Positions 1 through 7,589 of a stretch of 64,000 bases of DNA are shown piece after piece. Positions within the stretch are counted from its first letter, which is position 1. Every line of letters begins with the position of its first letter. The DNA is from Kitasatospora sp. A2-31 (lineage in GTDB: Bacteria; Actinomycetota; Actinomycetes; Streptomycetales; Streptomycetaceae): the NCBI RefSeq assembly GCF_022288725.1, contig NZ_JAKNTA010000014.1, forward strand, positions 1 to 64,000, in the 5' to 3' direction. Made by a program: the position numbers and the translations under genes. Below the pieces are notes generated by a model. The model did no database searches. It worked only from the letters and a program-made list of their open reading frames with translations, and was not told the DNA's origin.

Positions 1-807
1 GGCGTCGAACAGGGTGTCGGCGGGGCCGCGCTCGACGCACTTGCCGCCGTACATGACCAGGATGTCGTCGGCGAGCTCGGCGACCACCCCGAGGTCGTGG
101 GTGATGATGATGACGGCCGAGCCGAACTCCTCCTGGAGGTCCCGGATGAGGTCCAGGATCTGCGCCTGGACGGTGACGTCCAGGGCGGTGGTGGGCTCGT
201 CGGCGATCAGCAGCGAGGGGTCGTTGACCAGGGCCATGGCGATCATGGCGCGCTGGCGCATGCCGCCGGAGAACTGGTGCGGGTAGTCGTCCACCCGGCG
301 GTCGGGCTGCGGGATGCCGACCCGGTCGAGCATCTCGACCGCGCGGGCCCGGGCCTGCTTCTTGCTCGCCTCGGGGTGGTGCACCCGGTAGGCCTCGACG
401 ATCTGCGCCCCGACCGTGTAGTAGGGGTGCATCGCGGTCAGCGGGTCCTGGAAGATCATCGCCATCGAGCGGCCGCGCAGCTGGCGGACCCGGTCGGGGC
501 CGGCCGCGATCAGCTCCTCGCCGTCGAGGTGGATCTCGCCGCTGATCCGGGCCCGCTTGGAGCGGTGCAGGCCCATGATGCCGAGCGAGGTCACGGACTT
601 GCCCGAGCCGGACTCGCCGACGATGCCGAGGGTCCGGCCCTTGTGCAGGTCGAAGCTGACCCCGTCGACCGAGCGGACCAGGCCGTCGTCGGTGTCGAAG
701 TGGATCCGCAGGTCCCGGACGGAGAGGAACGGCGTCCCGGTCGGGGCCTGCGCCGCGCCGGCCGGGGCCTGCGCGGCGTCCGCCGGGGTCTTCTGGAGCT
801 CGGTCAC
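1..807 (-). CDS. dppD: Oligopeptide/dipeptide ABC transporter ATP-binding protein (DppD/OppD type), 3'-truncated by window edge
   Basis: This is a cytoplasmic ATPase that powers peptide import through the two permeases encoded just upstream. 269 codons are visible and the frame is still open at position 1. Walker A GESGSGKS lies at residues 64-71, the Q-loop at MIFQDP (about 117-122), the ABC signature FSGGMRQR at 179-186, Walker B LLIADEP at about 199-205 and the switch His in THD at 236-238. The GTG start at 807 overlaps the TGA of the preceding permease gene by 4 bases, which indicates translational coupling. The missing part should be the C-terminal oligopeptide-transporter extension, and an OppF partner gene would be expected beyond the edge. 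The family is certain; the transported peptide is not known. Confidence 0.95.
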   Translation of the reverse strand, partial: MTELQKTPADAAQAPAGAAQAPTGTPFLSVRDLRIHFDTDDGLVRSVDGVSFDLHKGRTLGIVGESGSGKSVTSLGIMGLHRSKRARISGEIHLDGEELIAAGPDRVRQLRGRSMAMIFQDPLTAMHPYYTVGAQIVEAYRVHHPEASKKQARARAVEMLDRVGIPQPDRRVDDYPHQFSGGMRQRAMIAMALVNDPSLLIADEPTTALDVTVQAQILDLIRDLQEEFGSAVIIITHDLGVVAELADDILVMYGGKCVERGPADTLFDA

Positions 808-1814
808 GACAGCCTCACCCGGGGGTCGACAGCGGCGTACAGGAGGTCAACCACGAGGTTGCAGAGGACGATGAAGAAGGCGGCGAGCAGCGTGACGCCA
901 AGGATCTTCGGCAGGTCGTTGTCGGTGATCGCGGAGACCGCGAAGAAGCCGACGCCCTGGAGCGAGAAGACCTGCTCGGTGATCATCGCGCCACCGAGCA
1001 GCAGACCGAGGTCCATGCCGAAGATGGTGACGATCGGCGTGAGCGCGGAGCGCAGCCCGTGCTTGACGACGACCTTGCGCTCGATCAGGCCCTTGGCCCG
1101 GGCGGTGCGGATGTAGTCCTCGCTCATCGTCTCCAGCATTCCGGCCCGGGTGAGCCGGGCGTAGAGCGCGGAGTAGAGGAAGGCCAGCGAGATCCACGGG
1201 AGGATCAGGTTGCGGGCCCACATCAGCGGGTCGTCGGTGAAGTTGACGTACTGCAGGTTGTCCAGGATCGGCCACTCGTAGCTGAAGAGCGTGAGCAGCA
1301 GCGCGCCGGTGAAGAAGACCGGCAGCGAGACGCCGGCCAGCGCGACGCCCATGGAGAGCCGGTCGAAGATCGACTTCGGCTTGAGCGCGGAGATGACACC
1401 GGTGGTGACGCCGGAGAGCAGCCAGAGCACCGCCGCGCCGATGGCGAGCGAGATGGTGACCGGGACGCGCTTGGTCAGCTCCGGCCACACCTCCAGGTGG
1501 TTCTTGAACGAGTAGCCGAAGCACGGCACGTGGCAGGTGGCCGGTTCCGGGCCGAACTTGTACTCGGCGCCGCTGACCAGCGACTTCAGGAAGTGCCAGT
1601 ACTGGGAGTACAGCGGCTGGTCGAACCCGAGGTTCTTCTTGACCGCCGCGATCGCGTCGGGCGAGGGGTTCTTCCCGATGTACTGCGCGGCCAGCTGGTC
1701 GGTCGTCTCACCGGCCAGGCGCGGGAGCAGGAAGAAGATCGCGAAGGTGACCGCGCTGACCACCAGCAGCAGCACCGCGGCCGCGAGGATCCTGCGGATG
1801 ATGTAGGCAAACAC
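804..1814 (-). CDS. dppB: Peptide ABC transporter permease, DppB/OppB type
   Basis: A 336-residue inner-membrane permease. It has an N-terminal membrane segment (residues about 9-30), a long extracytoplasmic stretch after it containing two Cys (CHVPC, near residue 95), and five further hydrophobic segments. The cytoplasmic EAA loop is readable as DYIRTARAKGLIERKVVVKHGLRSA in overlapping pieces near residues 228-250. The GTG start is preceded by GGAG at about 10 bases. It sits third in a minus-strand operon (permease, lipoprotein, permease, ATPase) and ends in a 4-base overlap with dppD. The 99-base gap before it carries a perfect hairpin that could reduce expression relative to the binding protein. 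Confidence 0.93.
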   Translation of the reverse strand: MFAYIIRRILAAAVLLLVVSAVTFAIFFLLPRLAGETTDQLAAQYIGKNPSPDAIAAVKKNLGFDQPLYSQYWHFLKSLVSGAEYKFGPEPATCHVPCFGYSFKNHLEVWPELTKRVPVTISLAIGAAVLWLLSGVTTGVISALKPKSIFDRLSMGVALAGVSLPVFFTGALLLTLFSYEWPILDNLQYVNFTDDPLMWARNLILPWISLAFLYSALYARLTRAGMLETMSEDYIRTARAKGLIERKVVVKHGLRSALTPIVTIFGMDLGLLLGGAMITEQVFSLQGVGFFAVSAITDNDLPKILGVTLLAAFFIVLCNLVVDLLYAAVDPRVRLS

Positions 1815-1832
1815 AGTTGGGCGGCTCCGGCG

Positions 1833-1870
1833 GCCCGCCGCCGTCCGGGATCCTCCGGACGGCGGCGGGC
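1833..1870 (-). terminator. Perfect 16-bp stem-loop between the binding protein and DppB genes
   Basis: Positions 1833-1848 pair perfectly with 1855-1870 around a 6-base loop. It lies inside the operon, after the solute-binding-protein stop and before the permease start. No T-run follows on the minus strand. In such operons a hairpin at this place usually acts as a partial terminator or RNA-stability element that gives more binding protein than permease. That role is inferred. Confidence 0.6.
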
Positions 1871-1913
1871 GCCGCTGCCTTCACCTGCCTTCAGGGATTG
1901 CGGAGCCAGGCTC

Positions 1914-3686
1914 TTACTTGGTGGTGCCGATGTTCAGGTAGTCGTACTCACCCGAGAAGGCCGGCGTCGAAGCGAGGTTGGTGGCGCTGTCCGGGCGGTA
2001 CAGGAAGACCTTGAAGTCCGTCAGCGGGACGTAGACGGCCTGCTCCATGACCTTCTTGTCGATCTGGGCGTAGATCTTCTCGCGGGCCGCGCGGTCGGGG
2101 TTGACCGCCGCCTCGTCGAGCAGCTTGTTGACCTCGGGGTCGTTCAGCTGGGCCAGGTTGCTGTTGCCGGAGGCCTTGATCGCACGGCCGTCGACGATCT
2201 GCTGCAGGAAGCCGTAGCCGGTCGGCCAGTCGGCACCCCACTGCATCATCATCAGACCGATGTTGTGGTCCTGGGTGAACTGCGGGGCACCGGCGCTGTC
2301 GGTGAGGTACTTGCCCTGCGGGAACTGCTGGATCTCGGCGGTGATGCCGACCTTCTTCAGCGCGGCCTGGATCGAGGTCGCGGCGGCGACCTCGGTGGCG
2401 CGCTCGGTGCGGGCGGTCAGGACGGTGTTGAAGCCGTCGGGCTTGCCGCAGGCCTTGAGGGCCTCCTTGGCCTTGGCCTCGTCGCCCTTGTTGTCCTTGC
2501 TCTCGTAGAGGTTGAAGTCCTGGTGGCCCGGGATGTCCGGCGGGAGCACCGTGTTGGCGATCGAGCCGCGGATCGGGCCGCCGAGCGCGGTCTGCACCGA
2601 CACCTTGTCGATCGCGTACTGGACGGCCTTGCGGCAGTCGAGGTTGTCGAACGGCGCGACCTTGGTGTTGATCGCGGTGTAGACCAGGCGGCCGCCGTAG
2701 GCGTTGTCGGTCTTGGCCTTGAGCTTCGGGTCGCGCAGGATCTGCGCCTGGGTCTGCGGGTCGACGCCGGCGCCGACGAGGTCCACCTGGGCGTTGCCCG
2801 CCAGCAGGTCCTTGTCGACGGTGGCCTGGTCGATGTTCATCTTGAGCACGAGCTTGTCCGCGAGCTGCTTGCGGATCGGGTCGGTGCTCTTGTCCCAGTT
2901 GGTGTTCGGCACCAGGACGGCCTGCTTGCCGTCCTCGTAGCTCTCGAACTTGTAGGTGCCCGAGGAAACCACGTGCTTGACGTAGTCGGCGCCGGTGTCC
3001 TTGGCCTGCGGGACCGGCGCGGTCTGCGGGGCGCTCACCAGGTAGTCGAAGTCCGCGAAGGCGTGCTTCAGGTGGAAGACGACGGTCAGGTCGTCCGGCG
3101 TCTCGATCGACTTCAGGTCGCCGGTCTTGTCCTTGTACGGACCCTCGTACGGGGTCTCGTTGTCGACCAGCAGCTCCTTGAAGTACGTCGGGCCGTTGGA
3201 GTTCACGTCCGGCGCGAAGTTGGAGCGCTCCACGGCGTACTTGACGTCCTTGGAGGTGATCGGCGTGCCGTCGTCGTACTTCAGGCCCGCGCGCAGCTTG
3301 TACGTCCAGGACAGGCCGTCCGCGCTGGGCTTGCCCAGGGACTCGGCGAGGTCCGGGACCAGCTTGTTGCCCTCCTCGCCGGCGGCCGGCTGGAAGGTGG
3401 TCAGCGGACGGGCGTACAGGCGGGAGAAGTTGTAGATGTACGCGTAGTACGTGTTGCCGGGGTCGAGGGAGTCCGGCGTACCGCGCATCTCGAAGGTGAC
3501 GGTGCCGCCCTTCTTGTCGGAGGCGTTGACGATGCCCTTGGTGGCCGCGTCGGCACCGGCACCGGCGCTGCTGCCGGACGCGGAGGAGGAGCTGTCGCCG
3601 CTCTTCGAGCTGGAGGAGCAGCCGGTGACGACCAGGACCGCGGCAGCGGCCGCGGCGGTCAGCGCGACGGTACGGGACCTACGCAT
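1914..3686 (-). CDS. dppA: Peptide-binding lipoprotein of ABC transporter (SBP family 5)
   Basis: A 590-residue extracytoplasmic peptide-binding lipoprotein. The chosen ATG (3686) gives a short lipoprotein signal MRRSRTVAL...VLVVTGC with the acylated Cys at residue 23, followed by a Ser-rich linker. An upstream in-frame TTG (3698) is possible, but it abuts the only Shine-Dalgarno-like sequence (AAGGGG), so the ATG fits better. The mature part has SBP_bac_5 features: a GGTVTFEMRG start, DPGNTYYA near the N-terminus, LVPDLAESL, and the KYAVERSNFAP region typical of the family signature. It is second in the minus-strand operon. The order permease-lipoprotein-permease-ATPase is the one I recall for the Streptomyces BldK importer, but identity with BldK is not shown here. 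Confidence 0.93.
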   Translation of the reverse strand: MRRSRTVALTAAAAAAVLVVTGCSSSSKSGDSSSSASGSSAGAGADAATKGIVNASDKKGGTVTFEMRGTPDSLDPGNTYYAYIYNFSRLYARPLTTFQPAAGEEGNKLVPDLAESLGKPSADGLSWTYKLRAGLKYDDGTPITSKDVKYAVERSNFAPDVNSNGPTYFKELLVDNETPYEGPYKDKTGDLKSIETPDDLTVVFHLKHAFADFDYLVSAPQTAPVPQAKDTGADYVKHVVSSGTYKFESYEDGKQAVLVPNTNWDKSTDPIRKQLADKLVLKMNIDQATVDKDLLAGNAQVDLVGAGVDPQTQAQILRDPKLKAKTDNAYGGRLVYTAINTKVAPFDNLDCRKAVQYAIDKVSVQTALGGPIRGSIANTVLPPDIPGHQDFNLYESKDNKGDEAKAKEALKACGKPDGFNTVLTARTERATEVAAATSIQAALKKVGITAEIQQFPQGKYLTDSAGAPQFTQDHNIGLMMMQWGADWPTGYGFLQQIVDGRAIKASGNSNLAQLNDPEVNKLLDEAAVNPDRAAREKIYAQIDKKVMEQAVYVPLTDFKVFLYRPDSATNLASTPAFSGEYDYLNIGTTK

Positions 3687-3742
3687 GGGTGAGATCAACC
3701 CCTTGAGGAAGTGGAGACGAAACGAAGGGTCCTGACGTTGGG

Positions 3743-4732
3743 TCAGTTGCTCTTGGGATCGAGGGCGTCACGCAGCCCGTCGCCGAGCAGGTTGAAGGCG
3801 AGCACGGTGAGGAAGATCGCCAGACCGGGGACCACCATGTACTGCGGGTCCACCTGGTAGTACTTGATCGCGTCGTTGAGCATCCCGCCCCAGGAGGCCT
3901 GCGGGGCCTGGATGCCGACGCCGAGGAAGCTGAGCCCCGCCTCGAACAGGATGTTGGTCGGGATCAGCAGGGTCGAGTAGACCAGGATCGGACCGACCAG
4001 GTTCGGCAGCAGCTCCTTGAACAGGATGAACGGCCCGCGGGCGCCCAGGCTGCGGGCGGCGTAGACGAACTCGCGCTCGCGCAGCGAGAGGGTCTGGCCA
4101 CGCACGATCCGGCCCATGTAGGGCCAGTTGAAGAAGCCGATCACGAAGATCAGCACCATGATGTGCAGCGGGAGGCCGTGCAGGCCGAACGCGCCGCCCT
4201 GGAGCGAGGCGGAGATCGCGATGGCGAAGAGCAGCAGCGGGAAGGCGAGGAACACGTCCATCACCCGGCTGATCAGGGTGTCCACCCAGCCGCCGTAGTA
4301 GCCGGCCATCACGCCGAGCACGGTGCCGATGGTGTTGGAGAGCAGGGTCGCACCGAAGGCGACCAGCAGGGAGACCCAGGAGCCCTCGATGATGCGGGAG
4401 AGCAGGTCGCGGCCCTGCAGCGGGTCGATGCCCAGCGGGTGGTCGGCGCTCATGCCGCCCCAGTCGCCCATCGGCAGGCCGCCGAGGTTGGCGTCCAGCA
4501 GGTCCTGGTTGAGCGCGTCGGGGTCCAGGCCGAAGACCGACTCGATCGGCTTGGCCAGCACGGCGAGCAGGATCAGCAGGATCACCACGACGCCGCCGGC
4601 GACGGCGGCCTTGTCCCGCTTGAAACGGGTCCAGGCGATCTGGCCGAGCGAGCGGCCCTCGATCTTCTTGGCCGGGCTGGCGGCGGCGTCTGCCTCCGGC
4701 TCGTTCCCGGCGGTCTTGGTGAGTGCGGTCAT
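3743..4732 (-). CDS. dppC: Peptide ABC transporter permease, DppC/OppC type
   Basis: A 329-residue inner-membrane permease and first gene of the operon. The start ATG at 4732 (MTALTKTAGN) is preceded by GAGGGG at about 12 bases; the frame is open further upstream, but that part is Arg/Ala-rich and unlike the family. Residues about 40-60 have the OppC-type N-terminal segment (GRSLGQIAWTRFKRDKAA followed by a hydrophobic helix), then DPLGIDPLQGRDLLSRI-like sequence in pieces, five core membrane helices, and the EAA loop REREFVYAARSLGARGP. The gap to the lipoprotein gene is 56 bases. A long 474-base leader region precedes it. Confidence 0.93.
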   Translation of the reverse strand: MTALTKTAGNEPEADAAASPAKKIEGRSLGQIAWTRFKRDKAAVAGGVVVILLILLAVLAKPIESVFGLDPDALNQDLLDANLGGLPMGDWGGMSADHPLGIDPLQGRDLLSRIIEGSWVSLLVAFGATLLSNTIGTVLGVMAGYYGGWVDTLISRVMDVFLAFPLLLFAIAISASLQGGAFGLHGLPLHIMVLIFVIGFFNWPYMGRIVRGQTLSLREREFVYAARSLGARGPFILFKELLPNLVGPILVYSTLLIPTNILFEAGLSFLGVGIQAPQASWGGMLNDAIKYYQVDPQYMVVPGLAIFLTVLAFNLLGDGLRDALDPKSN

Positions 4733-5100
4733 GGTCAGTTCGGTCCCCTCGCCGACGGTGGCCGGCCCACGGGTGCCGGTCGCCGGATCGGCGGTACGGC
4801 TGGTGCGGACGTGCGGAGGTACGGACATGCGGAGGTACGGGTGCGGTGGATCTCGGCGGTACGTCGTGCGGTCCTGCGTGCGCGTGTACTGCCGCCACGC
4901 GGGATGGGCATCGCGTGGATCAAGCTGTCCGCCTGCGCGTTCGCCTTTGTGAGGCGCCAACCACGCGCGGTGCGTTGTTGCAGAACTCTCTGCCATCCGA
5001 ACTGGCTTGCGCCAGCCCTGCCAAGCGACAGATGCCCAACTGTGATCTGTCGACATGCACATCCCGAATCCCCGGCACATCCCCCTTCACACAGCTGTAC

Positions 5101-5120
5101 CAGGCATGTCAATATGCCTG
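5101..5120 (-). promoter_or_regulatory. Inverted repeat CAGGCAT-N6-ATGCCTG containing a TTGACA on the minus strand
   Basis: The arms CAGGCAT (5101-5107) and ATGCCTG (5114-5120) are perfect 7-bp complements. Read on the minus strand the repeat contains TTGACA (5112-5107), a textbook -35 hexamer, but the sequence 17 bases further on is a poor -10. It could be an operator over the promoter of the peptide-transport operon about 370 bases upstream of dppC. Function is inferred. Confidence 0.35.
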
Positions 5121-5156
5121 CCAGGACTTTCCCGGGAATCGTCCGGATATGCGCGA

Positions 5157-5187
5157 GGGCCGGCCTGACGTCACGTCAGACCGGCCC
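5157..5187 (-). terminator. Hairpin terminator after the sseB-like gene
   Basis: A 14-bp stem (5157-5170 with 5174-5187, one G-T pair) with a 3-base loop lies 20 bases past the stop codon of the minus-strand gene ending at 5207. There is no long T-run, which is common for Streptomyces terminators. Confidence 0.65.
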
Positions 5188-5206
5188 TGGCGATGGGTCT
5201 TGCGGA

Positions 5207-6139
5207 TCAGCGCCCGGGGTAGCCGGGCCACGGCTGCTGCGGCGGCGGCTGGCCCTGCCAGCCCTGCGCGGGCGGCTGCGTCCCGTAGGCGTAGCCGGGC
5301 CCCGCCTGCGAGGGGTACGGCGGCGGGGGCACCGGCGGGTACGGCCCGGTCGCGGGCCGGCCGCCCGCCTCGCGGTCGTAGAACGGCCGCGCATTGGCGC
5401 GCATCCAGAGCGCCACCGGGTCGTACTCGTCCCCCATCGCCACCGTGGAGACGGCCAGCCCCTCCGGCGCGACCGCGATCGCCCGCTGCATCAGCGCCCG
5501 GACGGCCTCCACGGTCGGCGGCGAACTCTCGTACAGGTCCAGGCCGATGGCCAGGTACGGCTCCCCCACCGAGGGCTGCACCCAGGCCCGGCGGAGCGAG
5601 CGGACCGCCCGCACCTCGACCGCCTGGCGCTCCAGCAGCGCGAAGAACTGCTGCGCCGGCACCTGGGGCTCACTCAGCTTCAGCGGCCCGGCCGGCAGCC
5701 GGTCGAGTCCGGCCGCGATCCGCCGCAGGTCCGCCCAGGGCACCCCGACGCCGCCGCCGGGGGCGTGCGGATTCAGCCAGAGGCCCCAGCGGGTCCGGTA
5801 GAGGGAGGCGGCGATCTCGCGCCCGGAGATCACCTCGTGCGCCCGCGTCCAGCCGGAGGCCGCGAGCTGCTCGGGCGACGTGACCGCCGGCGCGTAGCCG
5901 TGGCCGCTGATCTCCATGTTCCCGTACTGAGCGTCCGGACTCCCCGGCGTCCCGTGCCAGAGCAGCATCCAGACCTGGCCGTCGGCCAGCGCCTGCAGCA
6001 GCGCCTCGTACGCCTCCCAGCGCTCCGGCGCGACCTCGCGCAGGGCGTGCTCCAGGGCCCTCGGATCCGCGCCGGGGCGCCCGGCGGGTGCCTGGCCCCA
6101 GGGCCCCGGTGCACCGCCCGCTACCGCTCCCGCACTCAT
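5207..6139 (-). CDS. SseB-family protein with Pro/Gln/Gly/Tyr-rich C-terminal tail
   Basis: 310 residues, soluble, no signal peptide. Two SseB-like regions are recognisable: an N-terminal one with LEHALREVAPERWEAYEALL and QVWMLLWHGTPG (residues about 29-70), and a C-terminal one with LRRAWVQPSVGEPYLAIGLDL and ALWMRANARPFYDRE. Residues after about 260 form a disordered tail of PYPP, PPPP and QPPPQQP segments. The ATG at 6139 has GAGGTG 5 bases upstream. SseB was named for enhanced serine sensitivity in E. coli; its molecular role is unknown. It follows a second SseB-like gene on the same strand, and both lie next to glycine/serine genes, which suggests a link to serine metabolism, but this is inference. 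Confidence 0.8.
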   Translation of the reverse strand: MSAGAVAGGAPGPWGQAPAGRPGADPRALEHALREVAPERWEAYEALLQALADGQVWMLLWHGTPGSPDAQYGNMEISGHGYAPAVTSPEQLAASGWTRAHEVISGREIAASLYRTRWGLWLNPHAPGGGVGVPWADLRRIAAGLDRLPAGPLKLSEPQVPAQQFFALLERQAVEVRAVRSLRRAWVQPSVGEPYLAIGLDLYESSPPTVEAVRALMQRAIAVAPEGLAVSTVAMGDEYDPVALWMRANARPFYDREAGGRPATGPYPPVPPPPYPSQAGPGYAYGTQPPAQGWQGQPPPQQPWPGYPGR

Positions 6140-6252
6140 GCGCCCACCTCGCTGCGCCTCTTCTTCCCTCGCCTGGCCGCCGGGCCCGGCGGAGTGTCTG
6201 CACGCACCCTATGGGGCGCCACCCACCACCGCCATGCCGACGTGCCTGCCTG

Positions 6253-6300
6253 ACCCCTCCGACCCGCGCGCGGGCCGCCCGACCGCGGGCGGGGAGGGGT
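6253..6300 (-). terminator. Possible terminator between the two sseB-like genes
   Basis: An outer stem ACCCCTCC (6253-6260) with GGAGGGGT (6293-6300) encloses an inner 6-bp stem (6276-6281 with 6286-6291). It ends 4 bases below the stop of the upstream minus-strand sseB-like gene, so the next gene may need its own promoter or read-through. Confidence 0.45.
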
Positions 6301-6303
6301 GCG

Positions 6304-7098
6304 TCACATCCGTGTGTAGAACGGCTGGACCCGGTTGAGCAACCACTCGACCACGGGGTCCTCCGCGAGGTCGAGCAGCACGAGGTGGACGCCACCGGGC
6401 AGCGGCGCGGTTCCCAGCGCCCGGCCCAGCGCCCCGTTCACCACGGCCGGGTCGGCCGGGGCCGCCGGGTCCAGCTGGACGCCGACGAACATCACGGTCG
6501 GCTCGCCCTCGACGCTGGCCAGCGCGCGCCGGGCGGTCAGCACGCCCGGCAGCGCCGAGAGCTCCGAGCGGCAGGCGGCCAGGAAGGCCTCCGGGTCCTC
6601 GCCGGGCACCGGCTCGCGCAGCGCCACCCGCCCGCCGGTCGGCGCGTCCGGCGCCTCCCAGCGGTCGTCCCGCGGCCCGCGCCGCAGCTCCGCCACGCCC
6701 TGCGGCGGCACCGGGATGCCGACCGCCGCCTCCGGGTTCACCGCGATGCCCACGCCCAGCGGCAACCCGCGGGCGAACTCCCAGACCGGCGCGATCGCGA
6801 ACGCCATCCCCGGCGCCTGCTGCAGGAACACCTCCTGCGAGGAGAAGACCGGTACGTAGGGGTCGCCGGCGAGCTCGATGGTCGGCAGGTCCAGCGCCCG
6901 GCCCTGCGGGTCGGCCCCGGCCGGCAGCGGGACCCACACCTGGCTGCGGGCCAGCACCTCGATCACCCGCGGGGTCGCGCCCGGATCGCCGAGCGCGGCG
7001 GTGAGCACCTGCTCCAGCTCGTTGGCGGGCCATCCCCCGCCCGGCGGCGCCGACTCCGGGCCGCCCCACCCCTGCTGCTGCTCCACCGGGTACCCCAT
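6304..7098 (-). CDS. SseB-family protein
   Basis: 264 residues, soluble, related in architecture to the neighbouring gene. It contains an N-terminal SseB-type block (NELEQVLTAALGDP, SQVWVPLPAGAD, LPTIELAGDPYVPVFSS, LPLGVGIAVNPEAAVGIP) and a C-terminal block (ALASVEGEPTVMFVGVQLD, VVEWLLNRVQPFYTRM). A Gly/Pro/Gln-rich stretch opens the protein. The ATG at 7098 is preceded by AGGGG at short spacing and by TACTAG 9 bases upstream, so the mRNA leader may be very short. It is divergent from the glycine-riboswitch/gcvT unit. The two copies share layout rather than close identity, so duplication is old. Function unknown beyond the family name. Confidence 0.78.
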   Translation of the reverse strand: MGYPVEQQQGWGGPESAPPGGGWPANELEQVLTAALGDPGATPRVIEVLARSQVWVPLPAGADPQGRALDLPTIELAGDPYVPVFSSQEVFLQQAPGMAFAIAPVWEFARGLPLGVGIAVNPEAAVGIPVPPQGVAELRRGPRDDRWEAPDAPTGGRVALREPVPGEDPEAFLAACRSELSALPGVLTARRALASVEGEPTVMFVGVQLDPAAPADPAVVNGALGRALGTAPLPGGVHLVLLDLAEDPVVEWLLNRVQPFYTRM

Positions 7099-7254
7099 GC
7101 GCCCCTAGTACCGCCTCACTCGCTCGTCGACGCGTGCAGCCTAGCGGGCCGACCGGGGCCCCTCTCCCGCCCGGGCGCGGGACGTGCCATGATGTGCGCG
7201 GCTACGCGTTCCCGCGGAGGCCGATCCCAAACTCCATACCGGCCGCTCGAACCC

Positions 7255-7492
7255 GCGCGGGAGAGTCCGGAGTGCCCCCCGAGGGGCGGCACAGCCGGCG
7301 CCGAAGGAGCAAGTCCTCCCCGGAATCTCTCAGGCCCCCCTACCGCACGGGTTAGGCAGATCTGGAAAGCGGCGCACGGCCCTGTCGCGCGCCCACCCAC
7401 GGTGCAAGCCGCCATGCTGTCCTGTTAGCTGGAAACAGCTGCGGGCCCGTGTTGCGGTGAAGCTCTCAGGTTCGACGACAGATGGGGAGACC
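7255..7492 (+). ncRNA. Tandem glycine riboswitch upstream of gcvT
   Basis: The first aptamer has the conserved glycine-riboswitch segments in order: GGAGAG near 7260, GCCGAAGGAGCAAG near 7300-7313, and AATCTCTCAGG at 7324-7334. The second shows ACGGTGCAAGCC near 7400, GGTGAAGCTCTCAGG at 7456-7470 and GACAGATGGGG from 7477. Such tandem aptamers bind glycine and, in most known cases, turn on glycine cleavage genes. The 5' and 3' limits are approximate because I placed them by eye. About 98 bases separate it from the gcvT start. Confidence 0.9.
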
Positions 7493-7589
7493 CAGCCGCC
7501 GCATGCCCGCGCGCAGGTCAGGTCCCTCCCCGAGCGGGTCCGGTCCGGCGTGCGCACCCCTGAGTGCCCAGACCGAGGAGTTCCAGGCC

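Larger units (their letters stand above)
4733..5206. other. 474-base upstream region of the peptide-transport operon
   Basis: No convincing gene is present. It holds the 3' hairpin of the neighbouring sseB-like gene (5157-5187) and the inverted repeat at 5101-5120. Everything from about 4735 to 5100 is presumed leader or promoter of the operon. Base composition is less GC-rich between about 4900 and 5130, as expected for a regulatory region. Confidence 0.6.

Noticed and set aside
3687..3698. TTG at 3698 as start of the peptide-binding lipoprotein
   Set aside because: The only ribosome-like sequence directly abuts it; ATG 3686 gives a standard lipoprotein signal.
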